64,000 nt of DNA from Desulfotruncus alcoholivorax DSM 16058 (GCF_000430885.1 NZ_KE387267.1:1-64000); one strand, 5' to 3'; numbered from the stretch's first letter, positions 33,057 to 42,077 are shown. The notes: a model not told the origin generated them from the letters alone. Program-made: numbers and translations.

Positions 33057-35105
33057 CTATTTCTTTTTTCTTAATTCATTAATTTTTAGCAGCAGGCTGT
33101 TAATCCTGTTGGAAACGGTGAACTCTTCAACGCTTTTCCTGGATTTACGGCGCCAGTTCGGATATTCGCCGGTTGTCCCGGGAATATTTTGCGGGGACTT
33201 TTCCAGCCATAAATCCTCCAGGTTGATTAACATCATTTTCGCCGGCCCGGCGGCCAAATAATTCAGGCAGCAGCTTATTGCGGCTTTAATGCTTTTTTTC
33301 CCGGCCCCGTTTCGTTTCCTGCAATGAATATTTTTGATCAGGGCAGCGCGATCAGCTGCCTTATTGCTGCGCCAAAAAGACGCAAAAGGTTGCATGTCAT
33401 GCGTGTTCAGACAGGCCAGCGAGCCGGCGGGCGCCTGGTTTGGCAGTACCCTGCCCGCGCGGCGCTTGAGCTCAAAAGGCAGCACGTACATGCGCAAAAT
33501 TTTTCTGTCTTCCATTTCTTCTCTAACACCTGCCGGGACCATACCAAGATCTTCGCCTACCAGGACAGTTTTTTGCCTGTTTGATTCCAGGTTCAAAATG
33601 GCATAGAATTCCTTGGCCTTGTAGCCCACATAAACTCCATTTTCAGCTGTTTGACCGGTAGGGATCCAAAACAGGCGGTGAAACCCCATTACATGGTCAA
33701 TCCGCAGGACGCCGGCCTGCTTCATGTGATGGCGCAATACATCAATAAAATAGCCATAGTGCTGCTGCCGGATGTGTTCCGGATGCAGGGGAGGAAAATT
33801 CCAGTTTTGCCCCTCTGCATTAAGCAAATCGGGTGGAGCCCCACAGCTGGCGTTAAGGGCAAAAAGGCTTTGCCTGCTCCAAACATCATAACCGGCCGGG
33901 TGGACGCCCAGGGGTAGATCCAGATACAGGCCGGGCCATTCCTTGCTAGCCTGACTTGCTACCGCTTGCAGCTGGCTATGGGCGAGCCACTGAACGTAAA
34001 GGTGGTATTGTTCGGCTTTAGGGTCGCAGTCTACCGCGCGAAGTCTTCCATTGCGCATATGGTCCGGCCACTGCTGCCACGGGGTATTCCTTTTTTCCAT
34101 GACCGCCCGGAATCTGGCATAACGTTTTACCTCGGGGTTGGCTTCAACCCACCGGCGCAGTTCGTCATGCCGGGAGGAGCCGGAACTCTCGAGGTATTCT
34201 AACAATAGTTCCAGTATGTTTCGTTTAAGACTCATTACGCGCCGGTAATGCACCAGGGAAACGGCGCGGAGTTCCGCCAGGCTATCCCTAAAAGCGCGGG
34301 AATTTACCAAATCCAGTGCGGCGGAACAATGTTTTAATTCCGGTACCCGGCTCATGTCCAGGTAAAACTCGTTCCAGAATAACCGGCTGGCCGGTGCATA
34401 CGGACTTGGTTCAAATGGTTCACTTAAAAAAGAAGCTAATAGCGGGAGAGTCCCTGCAAAGCTGCCGCCAAGGTCAGCTGTCCACTGCAGTATTTTTTCA
34501 AGGTCGCCAAAATCGCCGGCGCCCCAATTATGCTCCGAGCGAAGCGCATATAACGGCATGAACGTTCCCCAGCTGCGCTTAGCTTCCAATGCTAAAGGAA
34601 AGTAAGCTTGAGGTGGCGCCACAATGATAAGTATTTGATGTGATCCGTCGGGGAGGTCAAATTTGCAGTGGTGGTAGCCGACGGGTAATTCTTCCGGTAA
34701 GGGTATGGACCTGGTAACATATTTTAAGCCATCCACCTCTGTTACCTGAGCGGTAAGCTGGTCCAGACCGCAGTTCCACCGGCGCAATTCGCCGTTTTCC
34801 AAATGAAAAGTCAATTCCAGGTCACAGGTGGTTCCGGCCGGCAGGCGCAGTTCAATAAAGCCTGGAGTCCCCTGATAGGTCGCCACCACGGGTTCACAGC
34901 AGCGCTGCCATATTTCTTGCTTTTTATGATGAAGGGCTTCCGGTATATCGTTGGGACTTTCTATTTTAACCCCCAGCGCTTGCAATATCGCTATTAAATT
35001 TTGTGGCTCTATTTCCCGGCAGGTGCCTCCTGCTGTTGTGTATTTTGTTTGTATGTTATGCAGGGATGCCAGTTTTTGCAGGTTGGAATACTGATTTTGG
35101 TCCAT
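33057..35105 (-). CDS. malQ: 4-alpha-glucanotransferase (GH77)
   Basis: 682 residues. It transfers maltooligosaccharide units between alpha-1,4-glucans. Catalytic blocks include LRIDHVMGFHRLFWIP with the nucleophile Asp, VGEDLGMVP with the acid/base Glu and NTHDMQPFASFW with the third Asp. The first 190 residues form an extra beta-rich region before the barrel (PTTRLS-type GH77 with amino-terminal extension), which explains the length over the usual 500. It is the first gene of a unit with the GH57 enzyme. Confidence 0.93.
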   Translation of the reverse strand: MDQNQYSNLQKLASLHNIQTKYTTAGGTCREIEPQNLIAILQALGVKIESPNDIPEALHHKKQEIWQRCCEPVVATYQGTPGFIELRLPAGTTCDLELTFHLENGELRRWNCGLDQLTAQVTEVDGLKYVTRSIPLPEELPVGYHHCKFDLPDGSHQILIIVAPPQAYFPLALEAKRSWGTFMPLYALRSEHNWGAGDFGDLEKILQWTADLGGSFAGTLPLLASFLSEPFEPSPYAPASRLFWNEFYLDMSRVPELKHCSAALDLVNSRAFRDSLAELRAVSLVHYRRVMSLKRNILELLLEYLESSGSSRHDELRRWVEANPEVKRYARFRAVMEKRNTPWQQWPDHMRNGRLRAVDCDPKAEQYHLYVQWLAHSQLQAVASQASKEWPGLYLDLPLGVHPAGYDVWSRQSLFALNASCGAPPDLLNAEGQNWNFPPLHPEHIRQQHYGYFIDVLRHHMKQAGVLRIDHVMGFHRLFWIPTGQTAENGVYVGYKAKEFYAILNLESNRQKTVLVGEDLGMVPAGVREEMEDRKILRMYVLPFELKRRAGRVLPNQAPAGSLACLNTHDMQPFASFWRSNKAADRAALIKNIHCRKRNGAGKKSIKAAISCCLNYLAAGPAKMMLINLEDLWLEKSPQNIPGTTGEYPNWRRKSRKSVEEFTVSNRINSLLLKINELRKKK

Positions 35106-35390
35106 TATTATTTACCTCATTTAAGACACTGGCTCGGGTGCATGTTACACTGATTATTATATGTGGGGTCGCGGGTTTTTAAGCAGTTTCCGTTCGACTG
35201 AAATTCCGATGAATTAATTTTATCTAAATCGGATGTTGTTTCATAGTAAATTTTAAACCCTTTAATATTTACTGAGCTCAATAATCATACATAATAATAC
35301 AAAAAAGTTCAATCAATATGGCAAAACAGTGTAACGTTGGACTGTACAGTATGATGGTTATGGTTTATAATAAAAGATGAGGTGATGTAA
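35106..35390. promoter_or_regulatory. Divergent promoter region malQ / merR
   Basis: AT-rich 285 bases between divergent genes. ACTGTACAGT at 35341-35350 is a 10-bp palindrome and TATAAT at 35366-35371 a good -10 for the MerR gene; no clean -35 was seen, as often in MerR-controlled promoters. Confidence 0.4.
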
Positions 35391-35825
35391 ATTGGGGAGT
35401 TAAGCAAATATAGGATTGGTGAAATTGCCCGGCTGGCAGGGGTCAGCAGAAGGACGATAGACTACTACACCAACCTTGGCTTGCTTGAACCGGTTCGATC
35501 GGAAAGTAATTACCGGTTTTATACGGATAAGTCGTTGCTGAGGCTAAAGATTATTGAAGTGTTAAAAGCAAACAGATTCACTCTGGAAGAAATCAAGCGG
35601 TATTTAAGCCAACTCAATGATGAACCGTCATGCTCTGTAACCATTGACCTTTTAAAGAAACAATTTAAACAAATTGAATCCCAGCTGGTCAAATTGCAGC
35701 CCGCTGCAGTTGCAGGCCTTGATGAGCATCAGGCAGTTCAAATGAGAAATAAAATTATGTTACAGGGTATTGCCCTGGTGCAATCCTTGCTGGTTTATTT
35801 AAATGAAGTGACGTCAAGTTTTTAA
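35391..35825 (+). CDS. MerR-family transcriptional regulator
   Basis: The winged helix is plain: KYRIGEIARLAGVSRRTIDY then YTNLGLLEPVRSESNYRFY, followed by a helical region and coiled coil for dimerisation. In frame, a TAA at 35388 lies just before ATT 35391; the first ATG/GTG/TTG choices would delete the DNA-binding helix, while ATT gives MGELSKYRIG behind GAGGTGATG. I therefore take ATT as start (144 residues). One Cys (PSCSVT) in the sensor part gives no clear ligand. It sits 33 bases before htpX and probably controls it. Confidence 0.8.
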   Translation: MGELSKYRIGEIARLAGVSRRTIDYYTNLGLLEPVRSESNYRFYTDKSLLRLKIIEVLKANRFTLEEIKRYLSQLNDEPSCSVTIDLLKKQFKQIESQLVKLQPAAVAGLDEHQAVQMRNKIMLQGIALVQSLLVYLNEVTSSF

Positions 35826-35858
35826 GACAAATTTTCTAGAAAGGGAGGTTGGTTTAAG

Positions 35859-36704
35859 ATGAATACATTAAAAGTGTGGCTGTTGATGAGCGGTCTAACC
35901 GTTTTGCTGGTGTTGATGGGTGACGCGTTGTTCGGACAGTCAGGCGCAGTGATGTTTTTTGTTATTGCCATGGCGCTAAATTTCTTCAGTTACTTTTACA
36001 GTGATCAAATCGCTATTAAAATGACCCGATCCTACCCTGTATCTGAGGCTGAAGCCCCCGAACTTTACGCCATAGTCAGAAGATTATCAGACCGGGCCGG
36101 AATACCTATGCCCAAATTATTTGTTACTCCGTCGGATCAGCCCAACGCTTTTGCTACCGGCCGCAACCCGGACCACTCGGCTGTGGCTGTTACTGAAGGT
36201 ATTATGCGCCTGTTGAACCGTTCCGAGGTTGAGGGTGTGCTGGCGCATGAATTGGCCCATATTAAGAATAGAGATGTTCTTATCGGTACCGTAGCAGCCA
36301 CCATTGCCGGTGCGATATCCATGATGGCCAACGCTTTTCAATGGGCGGCCATATTCGGGATGGGCAGGGGAGATGATGAAGAGGGTGGCGCCAACCTGAT
36401 AGGTGGTCTGGCAATGGCTATATTAGCTCCAATTGCCGCCATGATCATCCAGATGGCCATTTCCCGTTCCAGGGAATATTCAGCGGATGCAACCGGCGCC
36501 CGCCTGGCCGGGTCCCCGGACGGTTTGGCCAACGCGCTATTGAAATTGGAATCGGCTGCCCACCGCATCCCCATGCAGGTAAACCCCGCTGCGTCCCATC
36601 TTTTTATTGTAAACCCGCTTTCAGGCGCATCCCTGGCTAAGCTGTTCAGTACTCACCCGCCTATTCAGGAAAGGGTCAGCAGGCTGCACAGTATGAGATT
36701 ATAG
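35859..36704 (+). CDS. htpX: Membrane zinc protease HtpX (M48)
   Basis: 281 residues from ATG 35859 behind GGGAGGT. Two amino-terminal membrane helices (about 5-45), the zinc-binding HELAH at 130-134 with the third ligand in [15 protein letters not shown], and another membrane pair around 150-200. HtpX removes damaged membrane proteins in the cytoplasmic membrane. Co-transcription with a MerR regulator is suggested by spacing and a terminator that follows both. Confidence 0.93.
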   Translation: MNTLKVWLLMSGLTVLLVLMGDALFGQSGAVMFFVIAMALNFFSYFYSDQIAIKMTRSYPVSEAEAPELYAIVRRLSDRAGIPMPKLFVTPSDQPNAFATGRNPDHSAVAVTEGIMRLLNRSEVEGVLAHELAHIKNRDVLIGTVAATIAGAISMMANAFQWAAIFGMGRGDDEEGGANLIGGLAMAILAPIAAMIIQMAISRSREYSADATGARLAGSPDGLANALLKLESAAHRIPMQVNPAASHLFIVNPLSGASLAKLFSTHPPIQERVSRLHSMRL

Positions 36705-36714
36705 TTAAATTTTG

Positions 36715-36760
36715 AGGGACTGAACCAGCCCAAACTGGTCAGTCCCTTGTTTAATTTTTT
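36715..36760 (+). terminator. Terminator after htpX
   Basis: AGGGACTGAACCAG starting 36715 pairs with CTGGTCAGTCCCT ending 36747, followed by TGTTTAATTTTTTT. Confidence 0.8.
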
Positions 36761-36761
36761 T

Positions 36762-37415
36762 CTACAGGATGGATTTTTTTACTTCTTCGATTCCGGTGCG
36801 TTCCACGAACCTGGCTGTTCTTTCTCTGTTTCTGGCGTTAGCTTTATAGTAATCAAAGAATTTTTGGGCAAGAGCTATAACTTCCTCTGCGGTAAGGTTT
36901 TCTGCCAGAACATCGCCAATCCTGGGCCTTCCTCCGGAGTTGCCCCCCACAACCACCGTCCAGCCGGATTTTTTGCCGAAAACACCAAAATCTCTCACGT
37001 AGCACTCCGCGCAGTTCATTGGGCATCCGGACACGCTGATTTTAGCCTTGGCGGGCATTTCCATGTTCACGAACAATTTTTCCAGTTCCCCGGCCAGACC
37101 TAGCGAATCCTGAATCCCGTATTTACACAAAGTGGTGCCGGGGCAAGCCTGGACATAATGAACGCATAGTCCCACTGCCGGCCCGACATCCATGCCCAGG
37201 TCCCGCCAGACTTCCTCTACGCATTCCGGTTCCAATCCCACCAGTGCCAATCGTTGGCCCGAGGTGATCTTTATTACCGGTATGTTGTGCTTGCGGGCTG
37301 CCCGGGCGATATTTTCCAGGGTATCAGGTGTTACCAGGCCCATGGGTGATCTTGGCACAATGGCATAAGTCTTTTTGTCCCTTTGGATAAAAGCTCCCCT
37401 TGGTGCTTCATGCAT
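36762..37415 (-). CDS. Small nitrite/sulfite reductase-like siroheme 4Fe-4S protein
   Basis: 217 residues from ATG 37415 with GGAGGG upstream. It contains the amino-terminal ferredoxin-like half domain (RSPMGLVTPDTLENIARAAR, ITSGQRLAL) and the siroheme/4Fe-4S motif C91-x5-C97 and C131-x3-C135, with an extra C138. Full sulfite or nitrite reductases have two such repeats and over 500 residues; this is the short single-repeat class found in anaerobes, whose reaction is unsettled. The gene is monocistronic. Confidence 0.85.
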   Translation of the reverse strand: MHEAPRGAFIQRDKKTYAIVPRSPMGLVTPDTLENIARAARKHNIPVIKITSGQRLALVGLEPECVEEVWRDLGMDVGPAVGLCVHYVQACPGTTLCKYGIQDSLGLAGELEKLFVNMEMPAKAKISVSGCPMNCAECYVRDFGVFGKKSGWTVVVGGNSGGRPRIGDVLAENLTAEEVIALAQKFFDYYKANARNRERTARFVERTGIEEVKKSIL

Positions 37416-37519
37416 AATTATCCCTCCTGGTTGGAATAAAGTTTTTAATGTGTTATATTCCAGATAAGGAGTAGTTTTCCCTTGTAACAATCAGATAAAA
37501 ATAATCACGAGGTAATCTG

Positions 37520-38974
37520 TTGCTCCTGGCGAACGCGTTAATGGCGGGTGATGATATGAGCAAAATGGGAACAGTTTTTGCGGGAAAAACAATTGAACCG
37601 ATCGCATTCTTTGAGCGATTATCCAAATTTATAGCTGTGTTAAGGAGTTTGGGTCTGAATACGGGAACCTCGGAACTCAGCGATGCCGTCAGGGCGCTGG
37701 CGGAGGTGGATGTTTTGGACCGGAATCAGTTTCGTGCGGCGCTCAGGGCTACGCTGGTGAAAAAACAGAAGGACGCCAGGGTGTTTGATCTTGCTTTCGA
37801 CAGGTTTTTTGCACCCTGCGAAGTCAAGGACCAGTGGCGTCGCCGGGAAACAAAAGAAGCCGCTGAACTGGAACAGTTAATGAAGAGTTCACAAGCAGAA
37901 ATTATGGATGGTGTTTCACGAAGCGGGGGGGAATGGGCCGGTGGTGCCACCGAACAGATTAAGCTTACTGAAGACCAGCTGGAAACCTATGCCCGCTTGC
38001 CGGAAAATGAGCGCAAAAAAATTCGCGATTTATTGGAGAGCTACCGGGGTAATCCGGTTAATGACCCTTCCGATTTAATTGCCCAGGTGGTGGAGGCTTC
38101 ACTTGATTACTGGCGTTATCACCTGAACAAGAAAGAAGAAGAGCAAGGGGAAGCCCGGCCGGATTACAATGTCAGCTATTGTGGTGACCAGGAGGCGGAT
38201 GAAATAATTAGATTGGTGGCCCGGGACCTGGTTGGAGAACCCGAGGAGTCGCTTCTGGAAAAGGATATGCGGGCAATAGGTGAGCAGGATATGCCGGTGG
38301 TAACTGTGCTGCTGAAAAAAATGGCCCGCCGCCTTGCCACCGGATTATCCCGCCGCTACCGGGGCAGCAGGAAAAAACAGGCCATTGATATCCGGCGCAC
38401 TGTGCGAGGCAGCATACAATTTGGCGGTATTCCTTTGTACCTTCGTTACCGGAGCAAGCGTGTGCAAAAACCAAGGCTTGTACTGGTATGTGATGTATCC
38501 GCTTCGATGGCCCGCTACGCCCGTTTGATCATTCAGTTTATCTACGGTCTTTCCGATGTGGTTAAGGATATTGAAACATTCATTTTTTCTGAAGACCTGG
38601 AAAGAATTACGCCACAACTTGAAAGGCGCCTGGGATTCGCACAAACGATGTCCGCAATAATGTTGGAGAGCGGCCAGTGGGGTAAAACCACTAATCTTGC
38701 GGCTTCCCTGTGGACATTTATTAACGGTTACCAGCACCTGTTAACCCGTAATACTTTTTTTATAATCGTGAGCGATACTAAGACCCTTGAACCTGAAAAC
38801 ACCGCTTTGCTCTTGGCAGAAATTAAAAAGCGCGTCAAAGATATTTTGTGGCTGAATACGCTACCCCGCAAACAATGGCAGGATGTCCGGACTGTCGAAC
38901 TTTTTGGGAAAACGGTCCGGTTACTTGAAAGCAACACGCTGTCACAGTTGGAGCGTTCCATGAAACGGCTATGA
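37520..38974 (+). CDS. VWA/CoxE-like protein
   Basis: 484 residues from TTG 37520 behind GAGGT; ATG 37541 or 37556 would also leave the domains intact. The amino-terminal part (SELSDAVRALAEVDVLDRN) is the CoxE-type helical region and the carboxy-terminal half (about 315-480) is a von Willebrand A domain with MIDAS DVSAS near 325 and the later SDTKT. Such proteins usually pair with a MoxR AAA+ ATPase as metal-insertion or remodelling machines; no MoxR gene is adjacent. Its target is unknown. Confidence 0.87.
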   Translation: MLLANALMAGDDMSKMGTVFAGKTIEPIAFFERLSKFIAVLRSLGLNTGTSELSDAVRALAEVDVLDRNQFRAALRATLVKKQKDARVFDLAFDRFFAPCEVKDQWRRRETKEAAELEQLMKSSQAEIMDGVSRSGGEWAGGATEQIKLTEDQLETYARLPENERKKIRDLLESYRGNPVNDPSDLIAQVVEASLDYWRYHLNKKEEEQGEARPDYNVSYCGDQEADEIIRLVARDLVGEPEESLLEKDMRAIGEQDMPVVTVLLKKMARRLATGLSRRYRGSRKKQAIDIRRTVRGSIQFGGIPLYLRYRSKRVQKPRLVLVCDVSASMARYARLIIQFIYGLSDVVKDIETFIFSEDLERITPQLERRLGFAQTMSAIMLESGQWGKTTNLAASLWTFINGYQHLLTRNTFFIIVSDTKTLEPENTALLLAEIKKRVKDILWLNTLPRKQWQDVRTVELFGKTVRLLESNTLSQLERSMKRL

Positions 38975-38983
38975 AATCGATTA

Positions 38984-39014
38984 ATGCCCCGCAAGGGGGC
39001 ATGACTACTTCTTT
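38984..39014 (+). terminator. Terminator after VWA gene
   Basis: ATGCCCC at 38984-38990 and GGGGCAT at 38996-39002 with loop GCAAG, then CTTCTTTTTT after a short gap. Confidence 0.65.
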
Positions 39015-39016
39015 TT

Positions 39017-39217
39017 TCAGCCAAAGTAGAAGGGGTAAACTTTAGTTTCTTTGACCCACCTTTCAATGCTGAACGGTAGCACACTGAATGGATCATAGCT
39101 GATTTTAACTTTGTCGTCAATTATTTGTACTTGTTCGATGCCTGGCTTGCTTAAAAGTTTTTTTACCACTTCCTCGCCGGTTTTGTTTCTGGGAATTTCC
39201 AGTGTAATGATAGCCAA
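39017..39217 (-). CDS. Small HMA-fold-like protein, unknown
   Basis: 66 residues if TTG 39217 is used (GGGGGTG five bases upstream); the ATG at 39238 has no ribosome site. The pattern beta-helix-beta (IITLEIPRN, GEEVVKKLLSKPGIEQVQI, IDDKVKISYDPF) resembles heavy-metal-associated or ACT-like folds but the CxxC metal site is absent. I do not recognise a family. Confidence 0.5.
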   Translation of the reverse strand: MAIITLEIPRNKTGEEVVKKLLSKPGIEQVQIIDDKVKISYDPFSVLPFSIERWVKETKVYPFYFG

Positions 39218-39241
39218 AATGACACCCCCGAAGATCATTGA

Positions 39242-39270
39242 GGGTCAGGCGCTGCCTGACCCTTGTTTAA
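39242..39270. terminator. Perfect 9-bp hairpin
   Basis: GGGTCAGGC at 39242-39250 and GCCTGACCC at 39254-39262, three-base loop, then TTGTTT on the plus strand. It separates two minus-strand genes. Confidence 0.5.
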
Positions 39271-39294
39271 AGTTTCAAGCATAACTTGTTTATA

Positions 39295-39963
39295 TTATCT
39301 CGGCTTGTGACAGTGATTCCGGCAGGGGTCCGGAAAGAGCTTGCCCGGGCAGACGAAAGGATCAATGGGAGATACTGCTTCACATTCTGTAGGTGTGCAG
39401 AAGCCGAAAGTGGGCACAAGCAATTTTACGGGGGCCACTGAACTGATCACAATGCACAGGTTAATGGCGCAGCAAATTTGGCCGTTTGTAACTATGCAGG
39501 GGCCGCAGGAACTGTTTACGACTTCACAGAATGTGCGTGTGCCTTCCGGAGCGCAAAGGGAAACCGTCTTGAAGAAAGAAAACTCATGTGGATCATGATG
39601 ATGTCTTTCAAAGCTGTCGTGATGTATTTTGATCTTTATTTTTACGGTTATGGCAAATGTAACATTGGCCCGGCCATGTTCATCCGGCTCTGTGCGTCCA
39701 ACTTCCTCGCAGTCTGTGTGTACGATCATGCAGTCGATTACTGATCCCGGGGGAGGTGTTGAGCTTGGTGTAAAACAGTTGTTTTCCAGGTGTAAGGACT
39801 GGTAGCAAAAATCATAAACTTTGTAAGTTTCGATACAAACAACATCGAAACGGTGCTTGGGATCGTGGTGGTTGGGGTCGAAATCTGGTCCGGGGTCATG
39901 ATGGTGCTCAACATGTGCAACGCCCTTAGTGTTAGCATCTTTTACATTAACGTCGTCAGACAT
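39295..39963 (-). CDS. His- and Cys-rich protein, possible spore coat component
   Basis: 222 residues, ATG 39963 with AGGAGG upstream. The start is His/Asp-rich (HVEHHHDPGPDFDPNHHDP), the middle has VCIETYKVYDFCYQSLHLEN and a charged stretch with KIKIKIHHDSFERHHHDPHE, and the end is Cys-rich (NSSCGPCIVTNGQICCAINL; CRNHCHKPR). About fifteen Cys and over twenty His are present; no signal peptide or membrane helix. Cross-linked coat or exosporium proteins of spore-formers have this style, but I cannot name a family. Metal binding is likely from composition. Confidence 0.6.
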   Translation of the reverse strand: MSDDVNVKDANTKGVAHVEHHHDPGPDFDPNHHDPKHRFDVVCIETYKVYDFCYQSLHLENNCFTPSSTPPPGSVIDCMIVHTDCEEVGRTEPDEHGRANVTFAITVKIKIKIHHDSFERHHHDPHEFSFFKTVSLCAPEGTRTFCEVVNSSCGPCIVTNGQICCAINLCIVISSVAPVKLLVPTFGFCTPTECEAVSPIDPFVCPGKLFPDPCRNHCHKPR

Positions 39964-40119
39964 TTTGATTCCTCCTTTTATCCACTAATAATGGACTTAG
40001 TATAAAAGTATGTCAATTAATGGTATAGTGTGCAAATAATAAAGATTTTTTTATTTTTCATTAACAAAAAAAGTCTGGATTAAGTAATATATATAAATTG
40101 ATGAAGCAGGTGGTTTGAT

Positions 40120-40590
40120 ATGCCCTGGATTTGGAACCCGCTATGTGGAAATATTTGGGTTGATGCGCCCGGAGGAATAAACCCTGTCAGACGGGGCGGT
40201 AAAGCCTGGGGAGGCTGCGCCGGGAGGAAAAAAATGAGATGTGATGAACCCGTGGTTAAAGATGAGCGCGATACTGCGCAAGGTCGGGTGATTGAAGTGG
40301 ATATTAAAGGTGACCTTGGGGAAAAAACTGTTGATGTTGAAACAAAGCCTGTTGTACCCCAAAAAATACCTTCAGGTCCCGGTGATGTATGCCGGAGTAA
40401 TCTTAAAGAGAAATTTGATCAAGTTGCGCCTGGTATTTTCAAGTTTAAGCATTCCAATGCAGCGCCCGCCTCCGGACAAAATGGCCGGCTATCTTTAAAT
40501 AACCCAGCTTCAGCCCTGCCTGGTGATCTCGGTAAGTACAGAATGGTTGGTACAGCCGGCGACGGCACACCGGTTTTCACCTTTACATGA
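40120..40590 (+). CDS. Hypothetical protein, 156 residues
   Basis: ATG 40120 with AGCAGGTGG upstream. The start MPWIWNPLCGNIWVDAPGG is tryptophan- and glycine-rich, the middle is acidic and repetitive in Val-Asp-Lys (VIEVDIKGDLGEKTVDVETK), the end carries GDGTPVFTF. No signal peptide, membrane helix or known motif. It is followed by a terminator. Codon use looks like its neighbours. Function unknown; a coat or surface structural role is only a guess from neighbours. Confidence 0.5.
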   Translation: MPWIWNPLCGNIWVDAPGGINPVRRGGKAWGGCAGRKKMRCDEPVVKDERDTAQGRVIEVDIKGDLGEKTVDVETKPVVPQKIPSGPGDVCRSNLKEKFDQVAPGIFKFKHSNAAPASGQNGRLSLNNPASALPGDLGKYRMVGTAGDGTPVFTFT

Positions 40591-40647
40591 AAGAAGTAAT
40601 AACGGCGGTCGGCCGGTAAATTAGCGTAAAAACAATATGGCACACTA

Positions 40648-40680
40648 AAAACCCAGCAGATAATAAACTGGGTTTTTAAC
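40648..40680. terminator. Bidirectional terminator
   Basis: AAAACCCAG (40648-40656) pairs with CTGGGTTTTT (from 40669); it separates convergent genes. Confidence 0.75.
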
Positions 40681-40683
40681 TTT

Positions 40684-41391
40684 TTAATTCCCTGCAAATA
40701 GTTGGGTAACATACACCCCGTAGGGAGTTTCAAATATACCTATGCCGATGATGGTATGCCTGGGGTCAAGGACGTTGTTGCGGTGGTTGGCGCTGTTCAT
40801 AATCAGTTCGTGTGTCCTGAGTACAGTGGCAGCTTTGGCGATGTTTTCCGCCCCCATGACCATGGCGCTGAAACCGGCTTTTATCTCCATGCTTAGAGCA
40901 GAACCGTAAGTCGGGGAGGTGTGCCTGAAATAACGGTTATGATACATATCCTTGCTTTTCATGCGGGCCAGTTGCACCAGTTTGGGATCTACTTCATACA
41001 TAGGTAAGCCGGCTTTGCTTCTTTCTTGGTTAACCAGTTCCAGCATTTGCTTTTCGCCGCCGGTTAAGGTGACTAGATCACAAGGTTTTATATGGGAAGT
41101 ATATGCAGAACCATGATTCTGCGAAATGCCGTCTGAGTTATTTGTTGGAATTTGCGTTTTACGGCATGATATTGTTAAGTCGTCGGCCGGTTGACCGGTT
41201 CTCTGGTTAAAACGGTCACAGTAAAGTTTGTTATTGGATAAGCCGGAATAAGTGGGCGAATTTGTACCGGATAATCCTTTCCGCCAAGGAATTATGGTTC
41301 TAATACTGGTTGTGCCACCAGGCGGATTTGTTTGGTTATTCTTTTTGCCTGCCGGTCTGGTTGTTGGTTGAGTAATGACATATCCCCCCAT
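40684..41391 (-). CDS. CAP-domain (SCP/YkwD-like) protein
   Basis: 235 residues. The carboxy-terminal 130 residues are a CAP domain: LVNQERSKAGLPMYEVDPKL, ARMKSKDMYHNRYFRHTSP, GAENIAKAATVL and the closing HRNNVLDPRHTIIGIG. The metal-site His and Glu pairs are in these blocks. The first 100 residues are low-complexity (Thr, Asn, Gly, Pro) with no clear signal peptide. YkwD-like proteins with this tail are abundant in spore-formers and often coat- or wall-associated; activity is unknown. Confidence 0.82.
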   Translation of the reverse strand: MGGYVITQPTTRPAGKKNNQTNPPGGTTSIRTIIPWRKGLSGTNSPTYSGLSNNKLYCDRFNQRTGQPADDLTISCRKTQIPTNNSDGISQNHGSAYTSHIKPCDLVTLTGGEKQMLELVNQERSKAGLPMYEVDPKLVQLARMKSKDMYHNRYFRHTSPTYGSALSMEIKAGFSAMVMGAENIAKAATVLRTHELIMNSANHRNNVLDPRHTIIGIGIFETPYGVYVTQLFAGN

Positions 41392-41486
41392 TATATCGTA
41401 ATGTTTTATACATTATGTAAAATAGTTTTGAACCGTGATTATAAAAACACGCGTTGCTAACACTTCCATTGGTCGCGCGCGATTAT

Positions 41487-41528
41487 GCTTTTGAAATTTC
41501 AAAAGCGGCCATTTAATAGCCGCTTTGC
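41487..41528. terminator. Overlapping palindromes
   Basis: GCTTTTGAAA/TTTCAAAAGC at 41487-41506 is a perfect 20-bp palindrome; AAAGCGGC (41502) with GCCGCTTT (41519) forms a second, overlapping hairpin. Only one can form at a time. They lie downstream of the 57-residue gene (minus strand). Confidence 0.5.
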
Positions 41529-41554
41529 ATAAAAATAAAAATATGCAATTGTTT

Positions 41555-41728
41555 TTAAATGCTGGCAGGTATCCATAGCCCGTCGATTAATTGTTCAATA
41601 TTGATTTGTTTGCCCAAGGTTTGATAGGTTTGAATGTAAATTTGGACTAACCACCTGGAATAGAGGTGGTATTGCCTGTTTTCACCGTCGCCGTTAATGG
41701 TTAACCGATACGCTGTATTGAGTTTCAT
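41555..41728 (-). CDS. Small protein, 57 residues, unknown
   Basis: Minus-strand ATG 41728 directly follows GGAGGTGGTCTT. The peptide MKLNTAYRLTINGDGENRQY then HLYSRWLVQIYIQTYQTLGK and INIEQLIDGLWIPASI is soluble with aromatic-rich helices. Good ribosome site and codon use support coding. No family recognised. Confidence 0.6.
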   Translation of the reverse strand: MKLNTAYRLTINGDGENRQYHLYSRWLVQIYIQTYQTLGKQINIEQLIDGLWIPASI

Positions 41729-41921
41729 AAGACCACCTCCATACTCATATTATGCATATTATACACAAAGGTTATTAATAAGGCAACAGTTTTTCAAGAA
41801 AGTTTATGTTAATTTGTGGTTAAGTAACCCGGACAGCAATTCTTAAGGCCTAACAATAAATGTTAACTAATAATTAATACTTTTTTTACAAATTTTCATT
41901 TAATTCTTAACTCATCTTTGC

Positions 41922-41927
41922 TATAAT
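41922..41927 (+). promoter_or_regulatory. -10 box of the 35-residue ORF
   Basis: TATAAT at 41922-41927, with TTTAAT 17 bases upstream as a poor -35. Confidence 0.35.
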
Positions 41928-41969
41928 AAGCATGTAATTATTTTTAAGTACTTTAAAAGGAGGTGAGAT

Positions 41970-42077
41970 ATGGTAATGACCAAAGAATTAATTGACGAGA
42001 TCCTGAGGGGCATTGGCTTGGAAAAAATTGAAATTGAACCCGATGAAAAGCGGGATACCTTGTCCAAGGATAGCTAA
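41970..42077 (+). CDS. Small protein, 35 residues, unknown
   Basis: ATG 41970 follows a perfect AAAGGAGGTGA. The peptide MVMTKELIDEILRGIGLEKI then EIEPDEKRDTLSKDS is a charged amphipathic helix with an acidic tail, no signal sequence. A second AAGGAGGT precedes a six-codon frame (TTG 42124 to TAA 42144) before the same terminator. Short but well-signalled; no family recognised. Confidence 0.5.
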   Translation: MVMTKELIDEILRGIGLEKIEIEPDEKRDTLSKDS

